A stretch of 64,000 bases of DNA from Lolium rigidum (lineage: Eukaryota; Streptophyta; Magnoliopsida; Poales; Poaceae): the NCBI RefSeq assembly GCF_022539505.1, contig NC_061512.1, positions 152,007,962 to 152,071,961 on the forward strand, read 5' to 3'. The position numbers and the translations under genes were made by a program. This document shows, piece by piece, positions 1 through 9,748 of the stretch (positions are counted from its first letter, which is position 1; each line of letters begins with the position of its first letter). The notes beneath the pieces were generated by a model, which was not told where the DNA came from, made no database searches, and worked only from the letters and a program-made list of their open reading frames with translations.

Positions 1-793
1 AACGAACTACTCACGAGCCATCATATGGAACATGATCAGAGGTGATATGATGATGAATAACAATCTGAACATAAACCATGGTTCAATATTTTCACTCAAT
101 AGCATCAATAACAAGTAGAAATCAGTACCGGGAGAGTTTCCCCTATCAAACAATCAAGATCAAACCCAAATTGCTACGGCGGTGACGATGTCCAGCGGTG
201 GAGACGGCGGTGATGATGGTGGAGATGATGATGGTGGTGATGGAGATGATGTCCAGCTCGATGGCGGTGACGATGGCGTCGATTTCCCCCTCCGGGAGGG
301 AATTTCCCCGGCAGATTCCTGCCCGCCGGAGAGCTCTTTTCTCTCCGGTGTTCTCCGCCCCGCAGAGGCGGCTGTAACTCTTCGTGAGGATCCCTCTGTG
401 GCTTAGGTTTTCGGGACGAAGGGTTTCGCGAAGAAAAGGAGGCGAAAGGGGCTGTGGGGCCCCCACACCACAAGGTGGCGCGGCCATGCCATGGGCCGCG
501 CCGCCCTATGGTCTGGGCCCACCTTGGGTCCAGCTGGCTCCCCTTCCGGCTTCCTTCGTCATCCGGAAAAATAGGATTTTTGGTGAAATTTCCTTCCACA
601 GCTTGATCTTCCGAAATATTGCATCCCGACGGTGCTTTTTCCAGCAGAATCTCGGCTCCGGTGCGCGATCTCCAAATAATCATGAAACATGCAAAATAGA
701 TGAAATAACATAAGTATTATGTCCCAATATGAAATATATCAATGAATAACAACAAATTATGATATAAAATAGTGATGCAAATTGGACGTATCA
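1..793 (-). repeat. A1 3' LTR (partial, truncated by window start)
   Basis: This stretch matches 8960-9748 almost base for base. Its right edge is GGACGTATCA, the reverse complement of the LTR start TGATACGTCC. Trinucleotide GAT/GGT-rich DNA at about 180-260 produces spurious His- or Asp-rich reading frames. A GC-rich hairpin lies at 474-505. Confidence 0.93.
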
Positions 794-794
794 A

Positions 795-808
795 CTCCCC
801 CCAAGCTT
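795..808 (-). promoter_or_regulatory. A1 polypurine tract
   Basis: Directly inside the 3' LTR, the minus strand reads AAGCTTGGGGGGAG. This is the expected place for the plus-strand DNA primer of an LTR retrotransposon. Confidence 0.85.
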
Positions 809-2568
809 AGACTTCGCTTGTCCCCAAGCGAAACTGAACTCGGTAAACAGGACCACATGTTTATGGAGTGAAGAGTCGATAAATAAAATACGGACAAGAA
901 TCATCATATTCATTCACACAAGACATTATAGTAAACAACTTCCTCATATAGCTCAACTTGAAACAAGTATAAGGTAATCACAAATAAAGGTGCATAACAA
1001 ATCATAATTGGTGATGGCAAACTTTGTTCTTGGTCAGAGAACAGTTAACAGATTATACTTTATCTATTGAGCAGCGCTCTCATATTAAAACTTATGGTAA
1101 ACTTGCATACTCAATCGTATTAATCATTGATGACTTTCAAAGCTATATTCATTCAGGTAAAACTTGTACTAAACAAGAAAGAGTAAAGACATGATGAAGC
1201 AAATCACAATATAATAGTTTGATCACAACAACTCAAATGCTTGCTTGAGATGGAGGGAAATAGGTTTACCGACTCAACATAAAGTAAAAGACAGGCCCTT
1301 CGCAGAGGGAAGCAGGGATTAAATCATGTGCTAGAGCTTTTTCAGTTTTGAAATCATATAAAGAGAATAAAAATAAAGTTTTGAGAGGTGTTTGTCGTTG
1401 TCAACGACTGGTAGCGGGTACTCTAACCCCCTTGCCAAACAGACCTCCAAAGAGCGGCTCCCATGAAGGACGTTATCTCTACCAGCAAGGTAGATCATCC
1501 CTCTTCTCTTTTGTTTACACATGTACTTTAGTTTATTTAAGGATGACACTCCCCCCAACCTTTGCTTACACAAGCCATGGCTAACCGAATCCTCGGGTGC
1601 CTTCCAACAATCTCATACCATTGAGGAGTGTCTATTGCAAAATTAAGTTGCTTACTGATGAATCGGGGCAAAACATGTGAAGAGAATTATTAATGAAAGT
1701 TGATTAATTGGGGCTGGGAACCCCGTTGCCAGCTCTTATTGCAAAATTATAGGATAAGTGGATGAAGCCACTAGTCCATTAGTGGAGGCTGCCTAACAAG
1801 ACTGAAAGATAAAACACCACATACTTCCTCATGAGCTATAAAACATTGACACAAATAAAGAGTAATAAGTTTTGAATTGTTTAAAGGTAGCACATGAAGT
1901 ATTTACTTGGAATGGCAGAAAATACCATGCAATAGGTAGATATGGTGGACACAAATGGCATAGGTTTGGGTTCAGGTTTGGATGTACGAGAAGTATTCCC
2001 TCTCGGCATGGGTCTTTGGCTAGCAAGGTTAAATAGCAAGCATAAGAGTTAAGGGAAACAAACAAATATACATGTGATAGAAACAATCATGCATCTTACT
2101 TGTAAGCACAAACAGTTTTAACTTTAGAATACTAAGCTAAGGACTGATAAGAAAGATAATAACATCTTCTACATGTATTTCCTCTATTCTTCTTGAACTC
2201 AAAGTGTTGTTACTATTGACCATTGCTAAGTTTGCCAAAACCAAATAGATTTAGTCAATGCTCCCAAAGTGGTACCAATACTAAAATCAAGATCAATCAT
2301 ATAGTAGAAATTGCAAACTAAAATAAGGTGTGCAATATGTAAATGATAAGACTTCTCATTAATATTCCATAACGATAACTCACACCAAGGGATACATAGA
2401 CAAACTAAAGGAGAGATACTTCCACATCGCAACCCATCTTATACGATAACTTCCCTACTCATGATATGGCACTACTTGATAGTAAAAAGTAAAAGGTAGT
2501 GATGATGTGATACCGCGGCACTCCCCAAGCTTGGAACAAACCAAGGGGATGCCAATACCGATGATGGA
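809..2568 (-). other. A1 3' noncoding region between post-pol ORF and 3' LTR
   Basis: About 1.8 kb with no convincing coding gene. It aligns along its length with 13034-14799 of A2, and parts align with 52740-53300 of Z. The best conserved block (about 1270-1600) also holds short open frames on both strands: an 80-residue sense frame (1331-1573) and a 78-residue antisense frame (1348-1584). Both are probably by-products of DNA conservation. A second polypurine-tract-like motif lies just after the post-pol ORF (2519-2532 as TCCCCAAGCTT on the plus strand). Confidence 0.7.
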
Positions 2569-3069
2569 TTACTCCTTTGGCGATGGTGGTGATGAATTCC
2601 CGTCTTCAGACTTCCAAGATAGAGGCTCTCCATCAACAAATGACATCTTGGTCTCGGGAATCCTGAAACTAGCAGCACGGCTTATATGTTTAAACCTGTT
2701 TTCATACTCACAGTTCTGATTATGAACGTCATAGAGTTGAGCTTGGAGTTTGTTGGTGGTGTCGTGAAGTGAGAGGATGTCGCCCCATAGCTTTGCAGTT
2801 TCTTTCTCGTGTTCAGCAATGAGTTCAGACACAATCTTGTGAAAGATATCCACTTCACGCTCGGCCATCTTCTTGTAATTGAAGACCTCTTGTTCTAGCT
2901 TCTCCATCCTGTCTTCCAAGCTTCCTTCTCCTTTGGGACCCTGAACATCTTTGATCTGCAGTTTTCCCTCGACGAGCATCAACTCCTTTGGGTGCATCCT
3001 CGGCTCCTCCATGTACAAGTTGCCAACATCCTTGCAGGAGCTATCCTTCGGAGTTCCCGACGAAGACAT
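2569..3069 (-). CDS. A1 post-pol ORF, coiled-coil protein of unknown function
   Basis: The chosen start at 3069 gives 166 residues; the open frame extends 16 codons further upstream, but the leader shared with A2 stops at this ATG. The N-terminal third is polar and the middle (roughly residues 45-125) is rich in Glu, Lys and Leu with heptad-like spacing, so a coiled coil is likely. It ends in GNSSPPSPKE. No membrane segment or signal peptide is visible, so there is no support for an envelope role. The A2 ORF in the same slot shares the leader and the last ten residues but has a different core. The function is unknown; the position matches additional ORFs known in Athila and Tat elements. Confidence 0.7.
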   Translation of the reverse strand: MSSSGTPKDSSCKDVGNLYMEEPRMHPKELMLVEGKLQIKDVQGPKGEGSLEDRMEKLEQEVFNYKKMAEREVDIFHKIVSELIAEHEKETAKLWGDILSLHDTTNKLQAQLYDVHNQNCEYENRFKHISRAASFRIPETKMSFVDGEPLSWKSEDGNSSPPSPKE

Positions 3070-3162
3070 GATGGCTCTAGATCCAAAACAAATCCTGGCA
3101 GAAACAGCTCGAAACAAAACACGTCGAGAAAACGATATACGGACCTCCAGGGGTCCGGGGAT

Positions 3163-3284
3163 TATATAATAAAAATTTTCAGAACAAACGGAAAGTACCA
3201 GGTCGAACCAAAGTCGGAAAGGGGCGACGAGGCGGTGTCCTCATAGGGCGGCGCGGGCCCAGGCCAGGCCGCGCCGGCCTATGG
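3163..3284 (-). promoter_or_regulatory. A1 LTR-like promoter block before the post-pol ORF (GC hairpin plus TATA-like box)
   Basis: Reading minus, a GC-rich inverted repeat (3284-3242) is followed by ATTATATA (3170-3163), about 95 bp before the ORF start. The block resembles the promoter part of related LTRs, such as the Z LTR, where the same hairpin sequence is followed by a TTAAA-type box. This suggests a separate transcript for the post-pol ORF. Promoter activity is inferred. Confidence 0.5.
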
Positions 3285-3407
3285 TGGCACGCCCTCGTGC
3301 GTCCTTTCCACTCCGTTTCGATCTCGTAATTTTTCATATTTTCCAAAAACAGCAAAAATATTGTTCGGAAAGTAAATTGCGAACTTTTCATTACCAAGCA
3401 TCGTTAC

Positions 3408-6400
3408 CTATTCAAAGTCGAGTTCGGCGGACTCGTCAATTTGTCCTTTGATGAAAGCCTCCGGTGTTTCCACTTGAATAATATCAACATCAACATTATA
3501 AGAATCACCTGAGATATAATGCTTGAGTCTTTGTCCATTCACCACTTGCGTAGCATTGCCTTGGAGAGAGCTAATTTTAATTGCTCCCGAACGATACACC
3601 TCCTCAACAACATATGGTCCTTCCCATTTCGAGAGTAATTTCCCTGCAAAGAGTCTGAGACGAGACCGATACAATAGGACTTTATCCCCAATATTAAACT
3701 CTCTTTTGATGATCCTTCTATCATGCCATTTCTTAACTTTTTCTTTAAAGAGTTTAGCATTTTCATAAGCTTCACTTCTCCATTCATCTAGAGAACTTAA
3801 TTGTAGCAACCTCTTATTACCGGCAAGTTTAGGATCTTTATTTAATTCTCTAACAGCCCAATAAGCTTTGTGTTCTAGTTCTAAAGGTAAATGACAAGCT
3901 TTTCCGTAAACCATTTTATAAGGTGACATTCCCATGGGGTTTTTATAAGCAGTTCTATAAGCCCATAGTGCTTCTTTCAATTTACTAGCCCAATTCTTTC
4001 TAGATTTATTAACGGTCTTTCCCAAAATAGATTTAATCTCTCTATTCGATAATTCTACTTGACCACTAGTTTGAGGGTGATAAGCGGAAGCAATTCTATG
4101 ATTAATACCATACCTAGCAAGAGTTTTTCTAAAACCTCCATGAATAAAATGAGAACCTCCATCAGTCATAATATATCTAGGTACTCCAAATCTAGGAAAA
4201 ATAATATCTAAAAGCATTTTTAAAGAGGTCTCACCGTAAGCACTTTTTGTAGGTATGGCTTCCACCCATTTAGTAACATAATCAACAGCAACAAGTATAT
4301 GAGTGTTACCTTCTGAAGAGGGGAAAGGTCCCATGAAGTCAAATCCCCAACAATCAAACGGTTCAATAACAAGAGTATAATTCATAGGCATTTCATTGCG
4401 TCTGGAGATATTACCAACCCTTTGACATTCATCACAAGATAGAATAAACTTCCTTGCATCTTTGAAGAGAGTTGGCCAATAAAAACCTGATTGTAGAACC
4501 TTTTGCGCGGTTCTATCTCCGGCGTGATGTCCTCCATAAGCACTACCATGACATTTACTCAATATCTCTTGTTGTTCATATTCGGGAACACACCTTCGCG
4601 GAATACCATCCACTCCTTCTTTATATAAGTGTGGGTCATCCCAGAAATAATGCCTCAAATCATAAAAGAATTTCCTCCTCTGCTGAGCTGAAAAGGTTGG
4701 AGGCAAGTACTTGGAAACAATAAAGTTAGCATAATCAGCATACCAAGGACTGTCTCGCGAGCTCACCTTTATTACAGCCAATTGTTCATTTGGAAAACTA
4801 TCATTAATAGGAACATGATCATAAGCAATATTTTCCAATCTAGACAAATTATCAGCAACAGGATTATCAGCACCTTTCCTATATACAATATGTAAATCAA
4901 ACTCTTGCAAAAGAAGTACCCATCTAATAAGCCTCGGCTTAGCATCTTTCTTTATCATAAGGTATCTAATTGCAGCATGATCAGTATGAATTGTAACTTT
5001 TGAATCAACAATATAAGATCTAAATTTATCACAAGCAAAGACTACAGCTAACAATTCTTTTTCAGTAGTAGCATAATTTCTTTGAGCAGCATCAAGAGTC
5101 TTGCTAGCATAATGAATAACATTTAACTTTTTGTCTACTCGCTGTCCAAGAACAGCGCCTACAGCAAAATCACTAGCATCACACATAATCTCAAATGGCA
5201 AATTCCAATCAGGAGGTTCAACTATAGGAGCAGTTGTTAAGGCTTTCTTTAGAGTTTCAAAAGCTTCCTTACAATCATCATCAAAAACAAAAGGTACATC
5301 TTTTTGAAGAAGATTAGTAAGAGGCTTTGAAATCTTGGAGAAATCTTTAATAAATATCCTATAAAACCCAGCATGACCAAGAACACTACGAATACCTTTA
5401 ACATCCCTCGGATAGGGCATCTTCTCAATGGCTTCAACTTTAGCTCTATCAACTTCAATACCTCTCTCGGAAATTTTATGTCCCAATACAATTCCTTCAT
5501 TAACGATAAAGTGGCATTTCTCCCAATTAAGAACAAGGTTAGTTTCTTCACATCTCTGCAAAACTTTATCAAGGTTTCGCAAGCAACTATCAAAAGAATT
5601 CCCGTAGACGGAAAAATCATCCATGAATACTTCCACAATACTCTCACAAAAGCCATGAAAAATAGCAGACATGCATCTTTGAAAAGTAGCAGGAGCATTA
5701 CATAAACCAAAAGGCATACGCCTATAAGCATAAGTTCCATAGGGACAAGTAAAAGTGGTTTTCTCTTGATCTTTAGTTTTAACAGCAATTTTCGAAAACC
5801 CAGAATACCCGTCAAGAAAGCAAAAATGAGTATTTTTAGATAACCTTTCTAGCATTTGATCAATAAATGGTAAAGGGTAATGATCTTTCTTAGTAACTTT
5901 ATTAACTTTTCGATAATCAATGCACATTCTATACCCTACAACTACTCTTTGAGGTATGAGCTCATCATTATCATTAGGCACAACAGTCATTCCTCCTTTC
6001 TTAGGAACGCAATGCACAGGACTAACCCATCTACTATCAGCAATAGGATATATAATACCAGCTTCAAGAAGTCGTAATACCTCATTTCTTACCACATCCT
6101 TCATCTTAGGAATTAGACGACGCCGAGGTTCAACAACAGGCTTCGCATCATCTTCCATATTAATGGCGTGTTGGCAAATAGAGGGAGAAATCCCCTTCAA
6201 GTCATCAAGAGTATAGCCAATAGCACCTCGGTGTTTCTTCAATATTTGCAATAATCTTTCTTCTTCAAACTCTGTAAGGTTAGAACTAATAATAACAGGA
6301 TATATTTTCTTATCATCAATATGAGCATATTTAAGATTATCAGGCAAAGGCTTTAAATCAAAAACAGGATCTTCCTTTGGTGGCGGTGTTGTACCCAAAT

Positions 6401-6638
6401 CTTCCACCGGTAAATCATGCTTGAGAATAGGTTGACGAAGAAAAATCTCCTCAAGCTCATCTCTTTCTTTCCTAAAAACTTCACTCTCGCTATTCTCCAA
6501 ATGTTGCTGCAAAGGATTATTAGGAACAAGAACAATAGATGCACACTTGCTCCATTTTAAAATCATTACTAGGCAAATCAGCTTTATAAGGAGTTTTGGT
6601 AAATTTAGAGAAGTTAAACTTATAAGATTCACCAGCAA
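3408..6638 (-). CDS. pol: A1 pol: reverse transcriptase, RNase H, integrase
   Basis: This frame gives 1076 residues and the enzymes that copy element RNA into DNA and insert it. RT covers about residues 165-385 with catalytic Asp in LDGYSG (276) and FMDD (338-341). RNase H covers about 480-600 with MCDAS (D487), TEKE (526-528), HTDHA (D553) and ADN (591). Integrase has a zinc finger (H697, H704/705, C735, C738) and a D,D35E core at D767, D826 and E862. There is no chromodomain after residue 1000, in keeping with Athila. The first 40 or so residues overlap the protease frame and are probably not native, so the true polyprotein enters by a one-base frame change near 6540-6600. All catalytic residues are present, and it is the best preserved pol here. 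Confidence 0.93.
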   Translation of the reverse strand: MLVNLISLTSLNLPKLLIKLICLVMILKWSKCASIVLVPNNPLQQHLENSESEVFRKERDELEEIFLRQPILKHDLPVEDLGTTPPPKEDPVFDLKPLPDNLKYAHIDDKKIYPVIISSNLTEFEEERLLQILKKHRGAIGYTLDDLKGISPSICQHAINMEDDAKPVVEPRRRLIPKMKDVVRNEVLRLLEAGIIYPIADSRWVSPVHCVPKKGGMTVVPNDNDELIPQRVVVGYRMCIDYRKVNKVTKKDHYPLPFIDQMLERLSKNTHFCFLDGYSGFSKIAVKTKDQEKTTFTCPYGTYAYRRMPFGLCNAPATFQRCMSAIFHGFCESIVEVFMDDFSVYGNSFDSCLRNLDKVLQRCEETNLVLNWEKCHFIVNEGIVLGHKISERGIEVDRAKVEAIEKMPYPRDVKGIRSVLGHAGFYRIFIKDFSKISKPLTNLLQKDVPFVFDDDCKEAFETLKKALTTAPIVEPPDWNLPFEIMCDASDFAVGAVLGQRVDKKLNVIHYASKTLDAAQRNYATTEKELLAVVFACDKFRSYIVDSKVTIHTDHAAIRYLMIKKDAKPRLIRWVLLLQEFDLHIVYRKGADNPVADNLSRLENIAYDHVPINDSFPNEQLAVIKVSSRDSPWYADYANFIVSKYLPPTFSAQQRRKFFYDLRHYFWDDPHLYKEGVDGIPRRCVPEYEQQEILSKCHGSAYGGHHAGDRTAQKVLQSGFYWPTLFKDARKFILSCDECQRVGNISRRNEMPMNYTLVIEPFDCWGFDFMGPFPSSEGNTHILVAVDYVTKWVEAIPTKSAYGETSLKMLLDIIFPRFGVPRYIMTDGGSHFIHGGFRKTLARYGINHRIASAYHPQTSGQVELSNREIKSILGKTVNKSRKNWASKLKEALWAYRTAYKNPMGMSPYKMVYGKACHLPLELEHKAYWAVRELNKDPKLAGNKRLLQLSSLDEWRSEAYENAKLFKEKVKKWHDRRIIKREFNIGDKVLLYRSRLRLFAGKLLSKWEGPYVVEEVYRSGAIKISSLQGNATQVVNGQRLKHYISGDSYNVDVDIIQVETPEAFIKGQIDESAELDFE

Positions 6639-7071
6639 ATTTAGTCAAAATTTTCTCTTTCTTGCAATCTATAATAGCTCCACAAGTATTTAGAAAAGGT
6701 CTACCAAAAATGATAGGACAATAATCACTAGCAGCAGAACCAAGTACCAAAAAGTCAGCAGGATATTTAATCTTACCACATAGAACTTCCACATCTCGAA
6801 CAATACCAATTGGAGAAATAGTTTCTCTATTAGCCAGCTGAATAACCACATCAATATCTTCAAGTTCACAAGAATCAATTTCGTGCATAATCTCCGTGTA
6901 AAGCTCATAAGGTATAGCACTAACACTTGCACCAATATCACATAAACCATAATAGCAATGATCACCAATTTTAACGGATAGCATAGGAACACTAACTTGT
7001 TTGGGTTTATTAGGATGTGAAACAATATTAGAAGCATCTTCACGAGAAAATAATATGACCATCCTCCACAT
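6520..7071 (-). CDS. A1 retropepsin-like aspartic protease
   Basis: This 183-residue frame lies between gag and pol and would cleave the Gag-Pol polyprotein. The active-site motif is CDIGASVSAIP at about residues 44-54, with Ile in place of the Ser or Thr of the classic DSGA/DTGA. The second conserved motif is IIFGRPFLNT (about 118-127). The first dozen residues overlap the gag end in another frame, so the ATG at 7071 is probably not a real start. Both junctions (gag to protease at about 7045, protease to pol at about 6545) are one-base offsets, either mutations or, less likely, programmed shifts. Confidence 0.85.
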   Translation of the reverse strand: MWRMVILFSREDASNIVSHPNKPKQVSVPMLSVKIGDHCYYGLCDIGASVSAIPYELYTEIMHEIDSCELEDIDVVIQLANRETISPIGIVRDVEVLCGKIKYPADFLVLGSAASDYCPIIFGRPFLNTCGAIIDCKKEKILTKFAGESYKFNFSKFTKTPYKADLPSNDFKMEQVCIYCSCS

Positions 7072-8122
7072 ATTCAGTCACAAGATCTTTAACTATTGCA
7101 ACAGCAGGTTCAACTTTTATTTGTTCTTCGGGTTCTATAGGTTTCTTTTCACTTTTATGAACCGCACTATTTATAACAGAGTACTCCTTCATTTTAGCAG
7201 GAAAAGGAGTTTTTTCAATATAAGCTTCAGGAATAACATGGTTAGCAGTTTCAACTACAACACATTTATTAATAGATGAATCAATTTTATCTTTATACGG
7301 TTCATGATACTTGTCAAAATTCTTCTTAGGCAATTCATAATGAGAGGCAAAAGCTTTATAAAGATTTGCAGCAACTTGAGAATCAAGACCATATGTAGCA
7401 CTCATATTACGAAATTTATCAGTATCCATAAAAGCTTCAATGCATTTATAATCATAAATTATACCTGATTCTCTATCCTTGTCGTTCTCCCAACCTTCCG
7501 TATTTTCTTGGATCCGATCAAGAAGGTCCCTTTTAAACTCTTCTTTGTTGCGCGTAAATGATCCAGAACAAGAAGTATCCAGCAAGGTCTTGTCTTGAAA
7601 AGAAAGTCTTGCATAGAAATTATCAATAATAACATTACCAGGAAGCTCATGAATGGGGCATTTGAGCATTAAGGACTTCAATCTCCCCCAAGCTTGGGCA
7701 ATACTCTCTCCATCATGAGGCCAGAAATTATATATGCGGTTCCGATCTTTGTGAATTTCACTTGGAGGATAAAATTTGGAATAAAATAAAGGCACAATGT
7801 CCTCCCAATCAAGAGAATCACCATTCTTCAGCAATTTATACCAATGCGCCGCTTTACCAGATAGCGATATAGAGAATAGTTTCTTTCTAACTTCATTCAT
7901 AGCAATACCTGCACATTTGAATAACCCGCATAATTCATGCAAAAACAGTAAATGATCACCAGGATGGACAGTTCCATCCCCTTCATAGCGGTTATCCATA
8001 ACACGTTCAATAATTTTCATAGGTATTTTATATGGTATTACTTCCTCACCTGGCGCCTCATCCACTACCGTTGCAGTAGTAGTAGATTTCCCAAATAGAA
8101 ATTGAAGAGAAGATCTCTCCAT
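7040..8122 (-). CDS. gag: A1 Gag structural protein
   Basis: This frame encodes 360 residues and starts about 115 bp after the 5' LTR. A plant retrotransposon Gag domain spans roughly residues 55-200, with the hallmarks AAHWYKLL, FYSKFYPP and IAQAWGRL. The C-terminal part is charged and lacks a CCHC zinc knuckle, which is usual in Athila. Gag would form the cytoplasmic particle that packages element RNA. It ends 30 bp inside the protease frame at a T-rich stretch, so one base offset separates them. The frame is otherwise intact. Confidence 0.88.
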   Translation of the reverse strand: MERSSLQFLFGKSTTTATVVDEAPGEEVIPYKIPMKIIERVMDNRYEGDGTVHPGDHLLFLHELCGLFKCAGIAMNEVRKKLFSISLSGKAAHWYKLLKNGDSLDWEDIVPLFYSKFYPPSEIHKDRNRIYNFWPHDGESIAQAWGRLKSLMLKCPIHELPGNVIIDNFYARLSFQDKTLLDTSCSGSFTRNKEEFKRDLLDRIQENTEGWENDKDRESGIIYDYKCIEAFMDTDKFRNMSATYGLDSQVAANLYKAFASHYELPKKNFDKYHEPYKDKIDSSINKCVVVETANHVIPEAYIEKTPFPAKMKEYSVINSAVHKSEKKPIEPEEQIKVEPAVAIVKDLVTEYVEDGHIIFS

Positions 8123-8208
8123 AATGACTTATAGCAGCAGGCAGAAATAAAATCAGCACAAACAATAGAGGTTTTCCTTACCAATTCCACTTACCAATAG
8201 CGCTTCAC

Positions 8209-8226
8209 TCCCCGGCAACGGCGCCA
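8209..8226 (-). promoter_or_regulatory. A1 primer binding site (tRNA-Asp type)
   Basis: The minus strand reads TGGCGCCGTTGCCGGGGA, complementary to the 3' end of plant tRNA-Asp. It lies 12 bp inside the 5' LTR and would prime minus-strand DNA synthesis. Confidence 0.88.
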
Positions 8227-8237
8227 GAAAATAGTCT

Positions 8238-9748
8238 TGATGACCCACAAGTATAGGGGGTGTATCGTAGTATCTTCGATAAGTAAGAATATCGATCCCA
8301 ACGAGGAGCAGAAGGTGTTGACAAGCAGTATCGATGAAGGAATCACTGTAAATGCTCACAGACAAGTATTCAGGGGGTTTTGATGTAACAGATGAATAAA
8401 GTACAAGTAAGTAAAATGCGAGAGAAATAATTGCAGCGAGTGGCCCAATCCTTTTTAGCACAAAGGACAAGCCGGGTTTGTTTACTTATAATGACCAAAC
8501 GTTCTCGAGGACACACGGGATTTTAGTCTAGTGCTTTCGCTACATACAGCTGATTAATCTTCATTGTTTTGATAAGTGTTGTGTGGGTGAACCTATGCTA
8601 ATGTACCGCCCTTCCTAGGACTAATACATACTTGTGATTATACCCCTTGCAAGCATCCGCAACTACAAGAAAGTAATTAAGATAAATCTAACCACAGCCT
8701 TAAACTCGAGATCCCGCGATCCCTCCCGCATCGATATACCAACGGGGGCTTAGGTTTCTGTCACTCCGGCAACCCCGCAATTGGCAAACAAGTACAAGAT
8801 GCATTCCCCTAGGCCCATAAATGGTGAAGTATCGTGTAGTCGACGTTCACACGACACCACTAGAAGAATAACACCACAACTTAAATATCATAACATTGAA
8901 TACTACTCAACCATAATTCACTACTAACATTTAGACTTCACCCATGTCCTCAAGAACTAAACGAACTACTCACGAGACATCATATGGAACATGATCAGAG
9001 GTGATATGATGATGAATAACAATCTGAACATAAACCTTGGTTCAATGGTTTCACTCAATAGCATCAATAACAAGTAGAAATCAGTACCGGGAGAGTTTCC
9101 CCTATCAAACAATCAAGATCAAACCCAAATTGCTACGGCGGTGACGAGGTGCAGCGGTGGAGATGGCGGTGATGATGATGGAGATGATGATGATGGTGAT
9201 GGAGATGATGTCCAGCTCGATGGCGGTGACGATGGCGTCGATTTCCCCCTCCGGGATGGAATTTCCCCGGCGGATTCCTGCCCGCCGGAGAGCTCTTTTC
9301 TCTCCGGTGTTCTCCGCCCCGCAGAGGCGGCTGTAACTCTTCGTGAGGATCCCTCTGTGGCTTAGGTTTTCGGGACGAAGGGTTTCGCGAAGAAAAGGAG
9401 GCAAAAGGGTGGGGCCCCCACACCACAAGGTGGCGCGGCCAGGCCATGGTCCGCGCCGCCCTATGGTCTGGGCCCACCTTGGGTCCAGCTGGCTCCCCCT
9501 TCTGGCTTCCTTCATCATCTGGAAAAATAGAATTTTTTGTGAAATTTCCTTCCACAGTTGATCTTCCGAAATATTGCATCCTGACGGTGCTTTTTCCAGC
9601 AGAATCCTGGCTCCGGTGCGCGATCTCCAAATAATCATGAAACATGCAAAATAGATGAAATAACATAAGTATTGTGTCCCAATATGAAGTATATCAATGA
9701 ATAACAGCAAATTATGATATAAAATAGTGATGCAAATTGGACGTATCT
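8238..9748 (-). repeat. A1 5' LTR
   Basis: About 1511 bp. The plus strand begins TGATGACCCACAAG and ends GGACGTATC followed by T where A is expected, so the terminal base is mutated or lost. It matches the A2 LTR (14815-16327) in inverted orientation. The GC-rich hairpin is at 9429-9466, about 280 bp from the LTR start. It directly borders A2 pol at 9749. Confidence 0.93.

Larger units (their letters stand above)
1..9748 (-). mobile_element. A1: Athila-lineage Ty3/Gypsy retrotransposon, nearly complete
   Basis: Read on the minus strand this holds a 5' LTR (8238-9748), a tRNA-Asp primer site, gag, protease, pol, a post-pol ORF, a long 3' region, a polypurine tract and a 3' LTR cut by the window edge (1-793). 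The Athila assignment rests on the tRNA-Asp-type primer site, the RT motif FMDDFSVYG, a DIGA protease, no chromodomain and an extra ORF after pol. It abuts A2 pol at 9748/9749, so it is inserted in A2; the predicted 5-bp duplication is GTTAC, but its left partner is outside the window. The two LTRs differ at a few percent of positions by eye, so the insertion is not brand new. Confidence 0.9.

Noticed and set aside
146..683. His-, Asp- and Pro-rich open frames in the A1 LTR (also 9105-9710, 15033-15461)
   Set aside because: They arise from the GAT/GGT trinucleotide tract and GC-rich LTR DNA, overlap on both strands, and are repeated only because the LTR is repeated.
5249..5815. Alternative-frame ORF of 188 residues on the minus strand
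   Set aside because: Hydrophobic shadow of the RT coding sequence; the same shadow appears in A2 at 10155-10397.
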